A program made the translations under genes and the position numbers. Below, piece after piece: positions 51,817 to 59,743 of a stretch of 64,000 nt of DNA; position 1 is the first letter of the stretch; every line of letters starts with the position of its first letter. Origin of the DNA: Streptomyces sp. V4I2 (GTDB taxonomy: Bacteria; Actinomycetota; Actinomycetes; Streptomycetales; Streptomycetaceae); assembly GCF_030817655.1 (NCBI RefSeq), contig NZ_JAUSZM010000003.1:10594171-10658170 (forward strand), given 5' to 3'. A model generated the notes under the pieces. It made no database searches. It was not told the origin of the DNA and worked only from the letters and a program-made list of their open reading frames with translations.

Positions 51817-54639
51817 ATGGGCGGCGGCGAAGCGTCTGAGGGTGCGTGGTTTGTCAGTCATGCGGGGGCGGATCGGGCGTGGGCGGAGTGGGTGGCCTGG
51901 CAGCTCCTCGACGCCGGCCTCCAGGTCGAGTTGGATTACTGGGACTGGGGCGCGGGCGACAACTTCATCGTCAAGATGAACGCATCGCTGGAACGCGGAC
52001 GGTTTTTGGCGTTGTTCTCCCCGGCCTATTTCGAACCGGACCGGTTCACCACCCCGGAGTGGACCGCGGTCATGGCGATGCGGGAGAAGATCACCCCTGT
52101 CCGTGTTGCCGACACTGTCACCCCGGCGATCCTGCGCCCCCTGATCACCCGCGACCTGTTCGACAGGGACGAGGACGCCGCCCGTCAGGTTCTGCTGCAG
52201 GCCGTCAACGGCCCTTCCCGCCCCACCATACCGCCGGCCTTCCCCGGGGCTGGGGCGCTGCGGCAGTTGGGCGGGAGCGGGCCGCGTCTGCCTGGGTCGC
52301 TGCCGCGGGTGTGGAACCTGCCCAACCGCAACCCCTCGTTCACCGGCCGCGACAGCCTCCTGGTCGAACTCCGCCAGACACTCGCCGCTCGTGGCCGCGT
52401 AGCAGTCCAGGCCCTGCACGGGCGGGGCGGGGTGGGCAAGACCCAGCTCGCTACCGAGTACGCGCACCGTTTCGCCGGCGAGTACGAACTCGCCTGGTGG
52501 ATCCCCTCCGAGGACCCCGCCCTGATCCCCGACCAGCTTGCCCAGCTCGCCACCCGCATCGGCGCCGTACCCCCCGGCACACCTCCCGCCGACGCCGTCG
52601 ACGCACTGCTGGGGGAGCTGCGCACTCGCTCGCGCTGGCTGCTGGTCTTCGACAACATCGAAGACCCCACGGCCCTCACCCCCTACCTGCCGGGCGGCAG
52701 CGGGCATGTGCTGATCACTTCCCGCAACCCCAACTGGCGCGCTCACGCCATCCCGCTGAATGTCGATGTCTTCACCCGCGCCGAATCGCGCGGCCTGCTC
52801 CACGCCCACGGCGCCGTCCTGGAGGAGGCCGACGCCGACCACCTCGCCCGCACTCTCGACGACCTGCCTCTGGCCCTCGCCCAGGCCGCTGCTCTCCTCA
52901 ATGACGGTCTGTCCGCCGCCGACCTGACCGCCGAGCTGGCCAAGAGCACGGCCGCGGTCCTGGCCGAAGGCTGCCCACCCGGCTACCCCGTCTCTCTGGC
53001 CGCGCAAGTCCGCCTCACCACCACCCGCCTGCAAGGCGACAGCCCAGGCGCCACCGCCTTGCTGCTCGCTCTGGCCCTGCTGGCTCCCGAGCCCTTCCCC
53101 GTGACCGCCTGCGCTGGCCGCCTCCCCGACCAGGCACCCACATTCCTCACCGATGCCCTGGCCACCCGTATGACCGCCCGCGCCACCCTGCACGCCGTCA
53201 CCCGGCATAGCCTGGCCCGCGCCCAGGACGGCACCCTCCAGCTCCACCGACTCACCCAGACCGTCCTCGCCGACCAGCTCACCCCCGACCAGCACCAGCA
53301 AGCCGGACGGGATGCCGAAGCCCTTTTGACCGCGGCTGATCCAGGAGACGTCGGCGATCCCTCGACGTGGCCGGCCTGGCGGGTGCTCCTGCCCCACCTC
53401 CTCACGGTGGACCCGGCCCACATCAGCTCCCAGGCGGGACAGAACCTGGTCCGTAACGCCTGCTGGTACCTGATGGACCGGGCCCAGGCCCACCCCGCTA
53501 GGGACCGCCTCCAGCAGCTCTTCGACACCTGGTCGCGGCAATTGGGCCCCGACCACGAGGGCACCCTGTGGACCGCCCACTACCTCGCCCGCGCCCACGA
53601 CGACACCCAGGACCACGAACGGGCACGCGCCCTGGACGAGGACACCCTCCAACGCCGCCGTCTCCTCCTGGGCGAGGACCACCCCGACACCCTGCACAGC
53701 GCTTCCAGCCTGGCCGTCGATCTGGCGGCTGTGGGGCAGGTGGAGGAGGCTCGCGCTCTGGCGGAGGACACTCTGGCCCGCCGTCGGCGGGTCCTGGGCG
53801 AGGACCACCCCGAAACCCTGCTCACTGCCTCCAACCTGGCCATCCGGCTGGCGGATGTGGGGCAGGTGGAGGAGGCTCGCGCTCTGGCGGAGGACACCCT
53901 CCAACGCCGCCGCCACCTCCTGGGCGACGACCACCCCGAAACCCTGACCACCGCCTCCAACCTGGCCATCCGGCTGGCGGCTGTGGGGCAGACGGAGCAG
54001 GCGAGGGCCCTGGCGGAGGACGCTCTGGCCCGCCGCCGCCACCTCCTGGGCGACGACCACCCCGACACCCTGGCAACCGCCCACAACCTGGCCATCTGGC
54101 TCGCGGATGCGGGGCAGACGGAACAGGCGCGCGCCCTGGGCGAGGACACGTTGGCCCGGCGGCGGCGGGTGCTGGGTGAGGACCACCCCGACACCCTGGC
54201 AACCGCCTACAACCTGGCCATCAATTTGGTGGCTGTGGGGCAGCATGAGGAGGCGCGCGCCCTGGGTGAGGACACGTTGGCCCGGCGGCGGCGGGTGCTG
54301 GGTGAGGACCACCCCGAAACCCTGCTCACTGCCTCCAACTTGGCGATCCGGCTGGCTGCGCTGGGGCGGCTGGAGGAGGCGCATGCCCTGGGTGAGGACA
54401 CGTTGGCCCGGCAGCGGCGGGTGCTGGGTGAGGACCATCCCGACACCCTGACCACCGCACACAACCAGGCGATGGATCTGGCGGATGTGGGGTGGCTGGA
54501 GGAGGCGCGCGCCCTGGGTGAGGAGACTCTTGCTCGGCGGCGGCGGGTGCTGGGTGAGGACCATCCCGACACCCTGACCACTGCCGGATTCCTGGAGGAG
54601 TTGGATGCGGAGCGAGAGAATCCTGGCTTGGGGGAGTGA
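51817..54639 (+). CDS. fxsT: TIR / NB-ARC / TPR protein (FxsT-like, NLR-type architecture)
   Basis: A 940-aa STAND-type protein. Residues 10-110 are a TIR-like domain (WFVSHAGADRAWAEWVAWQL, LDYWDWGAGDNF, LFSPAYFEPDRFTTPEW). Residues 175-450 are NB-ARC: FTGRDSLLVELRQ, P-loop GRGGVGKTQLA (Lys208), Walker B RWLLVFDNIED, GSGHVLITSR (sensor Arg) and LPLALAQAAALL. From residue 603 eight TPR units of 42 residues follow. The layout matches FxSxx-COOH system TPR proteins, yet no fxsA peptide or radical SAM fxsB gene is in the window. By architecture it is a candidate sensor of the bacterial NLR kind, with TIR as effector and TPRs as ligand reader. The usual NADase Glu is not certain (Glu81 lies before Trp82). 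It stands alone between IS elements. Confidence 0.85.
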   Translation: MGGGEASEGAWFVSHAGADRAWAEWVAWQLLDAGLQVELDYWDWGAGDNFIVKMNASLERGRFLALFSPAYFEPDRFTTPEWTAVMAMREKITPVRVADTVTPAILRPLITRDLFDRDEDAARQVLLQAVNGPSRPTIPPAFPGAGALRQLGGSGPRLPGSLPRVWNLPNRNPSFTGRDSLLVELRQTLAARGRVAVQALHGRGGVGKTQLATEYAHRFAGEYELAWWIPSEDPALIPDQLAQLATRIGAVPPGTPPADAVDALLGELRTRSRWLLVFDNIEDPTALTPYLPGGSGHVLITSRNPNWRAHAIPLNVDVFTRAESRGLLHAHGAVLEEADADHLARTLDDLPLALAQAAALLNDGLSAADLTAELAKSTAAVLAEGCPPGYPVSLAAQVRLTTTRLQGDSPGATALLLALALLAPEPFPVTACAGRLPDQAPTFLTDALATRMTARATLHAVTRHSLARAQDGTLQLHRLTQTVLADQLTPDQHQQAGRDAEALLTAADPGDVGDPSTWPAWRVLLPHLLTVDPAHISSQAGQNLVRNACWYLMDRAQAHPARDRLQQLFDTWSRQLGPDHEGTLWTAHYLARAHDDTQDHERARALDEDTLQRRRLLLGEDHPDTLHSASSLAVDLAAVGQVEEARALAEDTLARRRRVLGEDHPETLLTASNLAIRLADVGQVEEARALAEDTLQRRRHLLGDDHPETLTTASNLAIRLAAVGQTEQARALAEDALARRRHLLGDDHPDTLATAHNLAIWLADAGQTEQARALGEDTLARRRRVLGEDHPDTLATAYNLAINLVAVGQHEEARALGEDTLARRRRVLGEDHPETLLTASNLAIRLAALGRLEEAHALGEDTLARQRRVLGEDHPDTLTTAHNQAMDLADVGWLEEARALGEETLARRRRVLGEDHPDTLTTAGFLEELDAERENPGLGE
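53623..54600 (+). repeat. Eight in-frame 126-bp TPR-coding tandem repeats
   Basis: Units of 42 codons start ARAL-EDTLARRRRVLGEDHP and recur at 53623 plus multiples of 126, the last being partial. Units 5-8 share long identical DNA stretches (for example CCCGGCGGCGGCGGGTGCTG), so they were duplicated or homogenised recently. Slippage or recombination could change the copy number. Confidence 0.85.
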
Positions 54640-54710
54640 TCTGCCAGAGTCGCGGCTCCAACCAGCGCATGGCGAGCGCGATTGATCCGTTGCACCGCGT
54701 CTTTGCCACT

Positions 54711-54737
54711 CCTGGGGATGTCGCGGAGATGGCCGGC
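54711..54737 (+). repeat. 27-nt exact repeat, copy 2 (copy 1 at 47568-47594)
   Basis: Identical to 47568-47594 in the same orientation. It lies just beyond the 3' end of the minus-strand ISL3 remnant. The 100 nt between the TPR gene and this remnant contain no gene. Confidence 0.7.
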
Positions 54738-54747
54738 CGTATGGGGC

Positions 54748-55185
54748 TCATCGCAGTAGAGGGTGTAGTCGGGGTCTGAAGCCGCCGGTTTCAAGCGGGC
54801 TGCGCGTGATGTAGTTGGTCAGGTTGCGGAAGCCGAGGGCGGTGCCGCGCAGGTGTTCGAGTCGGCCGTTGACGGCCTCGGTCGGGCCGTTGGACGTGCC
54901 GGGTCGGGCGAAGTAGGCCAGCACGTCAGCGGCGCGCTGTTTCAGTGTTCTGCCGAGTCGACTCAGTTCGGGCATTCCGGCCGGGACGCCGTGGCTGATC
55001 GTCTATATGACGGCGGCGAGTTCGGTCTTGCCGGTAGCGGACACGATGCGCTGGTAGGCACCCCAGGTCGCCTCGACCGCGGCGTGCTGATCGACAGTGA
55101 ATACGCTGGTGAGTCGGGCGTGTTGGCGGTCGGTGAGCAAGGCTGACACCGGTGCGCAGGGGCCTTCACCCGGAATCTTGGACAC
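54748..55185 (-). pseudogene. ISL3-family transposase, C-terminal remnant with frameshift
   Basis: Two minus-strand frames join into one protein end: LLTDRQHARLTSVFTVDQHAAVEATWGAYQRI (55003-55150), then LKQRAADVLAYFARPGTSNGPTEAVNGRLEHLRGTALGF (54780-54950). NGPTEAVNGRLEHLRG carries the final catalytic Glu of the ISL3 DDE core. One frameshift separates the parts and the N-terminal two thirds are absent. It is not the same ISL3 type as the 47311-47560 fragment. Confidence 0.75.
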
Positions 55186-55188
55186 GGG

Positions 55189-55500
55189 CTATGCGGCTTG
55201 GGCCAGCGTAGTTGATGTTGCGCCCAGTGCTGTCTCGTAGACGATCGGGCTGCGTTGCCCGAGGCGGGAGTGATGGCGTCGGGTGTTGTAGCGGTTGAGC
55301 CAGCGGAACGCGTCGAGGCGAGCCTCGCGTTCGCCGGTCCAGGTCTTGCGGCCCTGAAGCGTCTCGCGTTTGAGCGTCGCGTTGAAGGACTCGGCAAGCG
55401 CGTTGTCCGCGCTGGAGCCGATCGCGCTCATGGACTGGCGGACGCCGGCCTGGCAGCAGGCGTCGGCGAAGGCCCGGCTGGTGTACTGGGCGAGTTCAAC
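55189..55500 (-). pseudogene. IS3-family OrfB transposase, C-terminal remnant
   Basis: Reads ELAQYTSRAFADACCQAGVR, SAIGSSADNALAESFNATLK, and RWLNRYNTRRHHSRLGQRSP to a stop at 55189. This is the end of the rve core with the last Glu in NALAESFNATLK. It begins abruptly where the IS30 fragment ends. This IS3 type differs from the 5370-5600 remnant. Confidence 0.8.
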
Positions 55501-55745
55501 CAGTCGTTGCAACACCGGGCTGTTGCAGCGAGCGTAGCTGTTCTTCGAAGACCTCGGCCGGCGTCCGCCAACCCAGGACTTTGCGGGGCCGGTTGTTGAT
55601 GGCCATGGCGACGGCTTCGAGGTCCGTGAACGACCAGCGGGAGAGATCGGTGCCCTTCGGGAAGTACTGGCGCAGCAGCCCGTTCGTGTTCTCGTTCGTC
55701 GGTCGTTGCCATGGCGAGTGCGGATCGGCGAAGAAAACCTTCGTC
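55496..55745 (-). pseudogene. IS30-family transposase, C-terminal remnant
   Basis: In its own frame the piece reads KVFFADPHSPWQRPTNENTN, LLRQYFPKGTDLSRWSFTDL and VLGWRTPAEVFEEQLRSLQQ, ending at the normal IS30 terminus. The catalytic Glu lies in TNENTN. It is sandwiched between an IS3 end and an IS701 start, so two insertion events or recombinations are recorded here. Confidence 0.85.
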
Positions 55746-56500
55746 CCGGTTCGGCGGGCTGGGCGGTATGGCGGGAAGAAATCCCCACCGCATAGGGCAG
55801 CTTGCGTTCCTCCAGGCCCAGCCGGAAGGCGGCGGCATCGCCGTATCCGGCGTCCGCGACGACCAAGGGGACGTCGATGCCCCACGACCGGGTCTCGTCG
55901 ATCATGTCCAGGGCCAGCTGCCACTTCTCCACATGCCCCGCCTGGGCGGGAATCCCGCACCGGCCGCGGCGGGCGATCTTGTCCGCATCGGCCTCCGGCG
56001 AGTCGGGATCCCAGGATGCGGGCAGGAACAGCCGCCAGTTAACGGCCGCGGAGGCACGGTCGTTGGCCAGGTGCAGCGAGACGCCCACCTGGCAGTTGGT
56101 GACCTTGCCCGCGGTGCCGGTGTACTGCCGCGACACACACGCCGAAGCATCCCCGTCCTTCAAAAAGCCGGTGTCATCGACGATCAACGCCTCGGGACCG
56201 ATCGCCTCGTGCATCCTCCAGGCCAGCCGGGCCCGCACGTGCGCGGGATCCCACGGGCTGGACGTGATGAAGTGCGCCAGCGCCTGCCGGTTGCCGTCCT
56301 CACCCAGACGGGCCGCCATTCGGTTCCACCGACTTACGCTGCCCGTCCAGCAGCAGCCCGCGCACATACGCCTGCCCCCACCGCCGCTGATCCGCACGGA
56401 AGAACCCGTCGAACAACCCCGCCGCGAACGCCTCCAAGTCCCCGGACCGAGGCCATCTCCTCAGGTGTCACACCATTTCCAACGACACTCACGCAGCATG
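55746..56500 (-). pseudogene. IS701-family transposase, N-terminal part, truncated and frameshifted
   Basis: From about 56481 the minus strand reads VTPEEMASVRGL, then after frameshifts MAARLGEDGNRQALAHFITS, IVDDTGFLKDGDASACVSRQ (first catalytic Asp pair) and VPLVVADAGYGDAAAFRLGL (second). It stops being IS701-like at GISSRHTAQPAEPG, where the IS30 fragment begins. By chance the frame stays open across the junctions to 55189, giving a false 402-aa ORF made of three transposases. Confidence 0.8.
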
Positions 56501-56572
56501 AGACACGCATGCGCAAGTGAAGATGACCAAGCCCGACTAGGCGTTTGCGCTGATCAAGAGCATGTTGGGTGT

Positions 56573-57802
56573 GTGGACACGCATGAAGTGAACCGATTAC
56601 GGGCCGCGTTGGGGCTGTTCGTGGAGGATGTGTTCGCCTCGGTGCCGCGCAAGGATCAGCGGGCCAGGGGTGAGTGCTATCTGCGGGGGCTGATGCTGGA
56701 CGGCCGGCGCAAGTCGATCCAGCCGATGGCCCAGCGGCTGCCGGACGGGAATATGCAGGCCCTGCAGCAGTTCGTCAACCAGTCGCCGTGGCCGTGGACG
56801 CCGGTGCGGCGGCGGATCGCCGAGCGGCTGGTCCAGGTGGTCAAGCCCGAGGTGTGGGTCATCGATGACGTGTCGTTTCCCAAGTGCGGGCGGGCATCGG
56901 TGGGGGTGGCCCGGCAGTACTGCGGGGCGTTGGGCAAGCGGGCCAACTGCCAGGTCGCCGTCAGCGTGCACGCGGCCACCGATCGTGCTTCCTGCCCGCT
57001 GGAATGGGAGCTGTTCCTGCCCGAGGAATGGGCCCACGACACCCAGCGACGCACGGCCGCGGGCGTGCCCGACGAGGTCGGGCATGTGACCAAGCCCCGT
57101 CTCGCCCTGGGGCTGCTGGAGAAGCTGGCGGCCTGGCTGCCGTCGGTGCCGGTGATCGTGGCCGACTGCGGCTACGGCCGCAGCGTGTCCTTCCGCCTGG
57201 CCCTGGAGGCACGCGGCTGGTCCTACGTCATGGCTGTTGAGTCCAAGGAGGTTGCCCGGCCCGCCGCTGCCGAGCCGCATCTGCCGCCCTACTCGGGGCT
57301 GGGCCCGCCCACGCTGCCCCGCTACCGCGAGCCGGCCCGCCCCCTGCACCACCTGATCGATGCAGGCACCCGTTTCGAAACCGTCACCTGGCGCCAGGGC
57401 AGCAAGGGGCCGATGACCTCACGCTTTGCGGTGCTCGAGGTGCGGCCGTCGGGCAAGGAAGCCACCCGCACGGCGCAGGAACACGCCGACGGACGCAGCC
57501 GATGGAACGGCGTGCTGCCGCTGCGGACCCTGCTGGTCGAACAACCGGACACGGCGACTGAACCCACCGGCTACTGGATGACCAACCTGCCCGCCACCAC
57601 CCCGATCGCCGATCTGGTGCGCTTCGCCAAGATGCGCTGGCGCATCGAGCACGACTACCGCGAGCTCAAACACGGCCTGGGCCTGGACCACTTCGAAGGC
57701 CGCACCTGGCGCGGCTGGCACCACCACGTCACCCTCGTCACCGCCGCCCAGGCCTTCCTCACCCTGCGGCGCTACGCCCCAAAAGCCCGCACGAAAGCCT
57801 GA
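56573..57802 (+). CDS. IS701-family transposase, C-terminally frameshifted
   Basis: A 409-aa DDE transposase from GTG 56573 (VDTHEVNRLRAALGLFVEDV), the usual start of this family; a longer frame beginning at 55802 crosses the older IS701 remnant and is rejected. Blocks: VWVIDDVSFPKCGRASVGVA, VIVADCGYGRSVSFRLALEA and MRWRIEHDYRELKHGLGLDHFEG with the final Glu. The stop at 57800 is premature: one frame over, 57796-57912 continues with SLTLYQVLDTLQDLLRCWNG and a CxxC pair to a natural stop. An indel near 57791-57796 thus removes about 38 residues; the DDE core is intact, so activity is uncertain. Clear terminal repeats were not found. Confidence 0.82.
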   Translation: MDTHEVNRLRAALGLFVEDVFASVPRKDQRARGECYLRGLMLDGRRKSIQPMAQRLPDGNMQALQQFVNQSPWPWTPVRRRIAERLVQVVKPEVWVIDDVSFPKCGRASVGVARQYCGALGKRANCQVAVSVHAATDRASCPLEWELFLPEEWAHDTQRRTAAGVPDEVGHVTKPRLALGLLEKLAAWLPSVPVIVADCGYGRSVSFRLALEARGWSYVMAVESKEVARPAAAEPHLPPYSGLGPPTLPRYREPARPLHHLIDAGTRFETVTWRQGSKGPMTSRFAVLEVRPSGKEATRTAQEHADGRSRWNGVLPLRTLLVEQPDTATEPTGYWMTNLPATTPIADLVRFAKMRWRIEHDYRELKHGLGLDHFEGRTWRGWHHHVTLVTAAQAFLTLRRYAPKARTKA

Positions 57803-57958
57803 CCCTCTACCAAGTCCTCGACACGCTCCAGGACCTGCTGCGGTGCTGGAACGGCACCTGCACCACCTGCGGCCGCCCCCTCACCGCAGGCAGAAACAGA
57901 ACCAGAACCTAACGAAGCACTACTAGGCCCAAAGTGACCGTGGTTCGGCCTCTGTACA

Positions 57959-59743
57959 TCAAGCAGGTGCGGCTTCGGCAGTACGACGTCGGCGCGGGCC
58001 GCGCCCCGTCGCCGTGCCGGAGATGGCGAGGACAGAGAGAAGGACGAGTGCCGTGGCGGGGCCGAGTACGGTCCATGGGGCCAGTTCGGCGTACGGCTGA
58101 TTCTCCGACAGCAGGCGGCCCCATTCCGGGGTGGGCGGTTGTTCGCCCAGGCCGAGGAAGCCGAGGGAGGCGAGTACGAGGACCGTGGTGGGCAGTCGGA
58201 GCAGTGCGTTGCGTACCATTGCGGGCAGGACAGCGGGCAGCAGGTGGTGGCGCAGAAGGTAGGCGGGGCCGGCGCCGAAGGAGAGCGACGCGAGCATATG
58301 GCCGCTGGCCCGTTCCTGTTCGAGCAGGGCGGCGGTCTGGGCGGCGTACGGGGTCCAGGCCACCAGGCACACCGCGCACGCGGCCCCGAGGACCGACGGT
58401 CCGGTGACCGCGGTGGTGAGCAGTCCGGCGAGAACGGCGGGCAGCGTCGAGACCACTTCGGTGAGGCCCGCGCCCAGTTGGGTGGCCGCGCCGATGACGA
58501 GTCCGACGAGGGCGCTGACGGCGGTCACCGCGAGGGCGATGCCGACCGTGCGCAGGGCTCCGTGGCCCAGCCGGGCCAGCAGGTCGCGGCCGAGGGAGTC
58601 GGTGCCGAGGGGGTGCGCGGCGGAGGGTGGCAGCAGTCGGGCCGCCGTGTCCACGTGGAGGGGGTCTCGGAGGAGGCCGGCCACGACCAGGGTGAGCAGG
58701 GCGAGGGCGCAGAATCCCATGGCCCAGGGCAGCGACCGTGACCGCGGGAGGGCGGGCGGATGCAGCACGGGCAGGGCTCCGTCCCGCAGGGCCGGGCCGA
58801 GCAGTGCGCGGCGCGCGGCCTGGATCAGGAGGCCGGCACCGACGCCGAGCAGGATCAGGGCCAGCGTCGCGGTCTGCAGCGGTGGCAGGTCCTGGGCGAT
58901 GGCGGCGTCGAGCGAGAGACGGCCCAGACCCGGGATGTTGAAGATCTTCTCCACCGCGACCGCGCCGCCGACCAACGCGACGACGGTGGGCAGGAGTTGT
59001 GGGAGCACTCCGGACAGGGCGCGGCGCAGTGCGGTGCGGGCGATGCGGCCGGGTGCGAGTCCGTGGGCACGCCAGGTCCGTGCCCACGGCTCGTGGAACG
59101 CGGCGGGCAGCGACTGGTCGAGCAGTCCGCCGATCATCGCCCCGGAGGGGACGCCGAGGGCGAGCGCGGGCAGCACCATCGATTGCGGCCCCTCCCAGCC
59201 CTGCGACGGGTACCAGCCGAGCCATACCCCGCAGACGGTCGCGAGCACCGAGGCGAGGAGGAACTTGGGCAGCGCCGCCAGCACGGCCGCCCCGACGCCC
59301 ACCCGCTTTTGCCGGAGCTGTCGACGGGAGCCGAAGTACAGCGTGCGCGCACACACCAGCGCGGCAACGACGGCCGTGACGGCCAGCGCGCCGAGCATCA
59401 GCGTCACGGAGACCGCGAGGGCGGTCGTCACCTGCGGCAGCACGGGCTCACCGGACACCCAGGACGCGCCCGCGTTCCCGCGTACGAGTCCCCCCAGCCA
59501 TTGCGCGAGATGCGCGAATGGGCCCTCGTCCAGCCCCAGTTGTTCGCGTACGGCGGTCAGCTGGGCCGGCGTCGGGTCCTGGTCGGCGGAGCGGGCCCGC
59601 AGGACGGTCAGGGCGGGGTCGGTGCCGGAGAGCCAGGGCAGGAAGGCGACGGCGGTGAGGAGCGCGGCCCCCGCGGTGATACGGCCGGCCGCCGACCGCC
59701 ACGAGAACGGGCGGTCGGCGGCACGGCTGTGACCGAGGCTCAC
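57959..59743 (-). CDS. Fused DppB-DppC-type ABC transporter permease
   Basis: A 594-aa membrane protein uniting both permeases of a peptide/nickel-type importer. The first half (to about residue 330) is DppB-like, with RIARTALRRALSGVLPQLLP and VEKIFNIPGLGRLSLDAAI as the EAA loop that docks the ATPase. The second half is DppC-like, with HPLGTDSLGRDLLARLGHGA and LRHHLLPAVLPAMVRNALLR then FLGLGEQPPTPEWG. About twelve membrane segments are present. The start is GTG 59743, overlapping the lipoprotein stop by 4 nt. The ATPase genes expected downstream are not in the window; IS701 sequence begins about 50 nt after the stop, so the operon may have been cut, or ATPases lie elsewhere. Confidence 0.85.
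   Translation of the reverse strand: MSLGHSRAADRPFSWRSAAGRITAGAALLTAVAFLPWLSGTDPALTVLRARSADQDPTPAQLTAVREQLGLDEGPFAHLAQWLGGLVRGNAGASWVSGEPVLPQVTTALAVSVTLMLGALAVTAVVAALVCARTLYFGSRRQLRQKRVGVGAAVLAALPKFLLASVLATVCGVWLGWYPSQGWEGPQSMVLPALALGVPSGAMIGGLLDQSLPAAFHEPWARTWRAHGLAPGRIARTALRRALSGVLPQLLPTVVALVGGAVAVEKIFNIPGLGRLSLDAAIAQDLPPLQTATLALILLGVGAGLLIQAARRALLGPALRDGALPVLHPPALPRSRSLPWAMGFCALALLTLVVAGLLRDPLHVDTAARLLPPSAAHPLGTDSLGRDLLARLGHGALRTVGIALAVTAVSALVGLVIGAATQLGAGLTEVVSTLPAVLAGLLTTAVTGPSVLGAACAVCLVAWTPYAAQTAALLEQERASGHMLASLSFGAGPAYLLRHHLLPAVLPAMVRNALLRLPTTVLVLASLGFLGLGEQPPTPEWGRLLSENQPYAELAPWTVLGPATALVLLSVLAISGTATGRGPRRRRTAEAAPA

Noticed and set aside
55802..56572. N-terminal 257 residues of the long plus-strand frame ending in IS701
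   Set aside because: This part is antisense to the older minus-strand IS701 and IS30 fragments; real IS701 homology starts at 56573.
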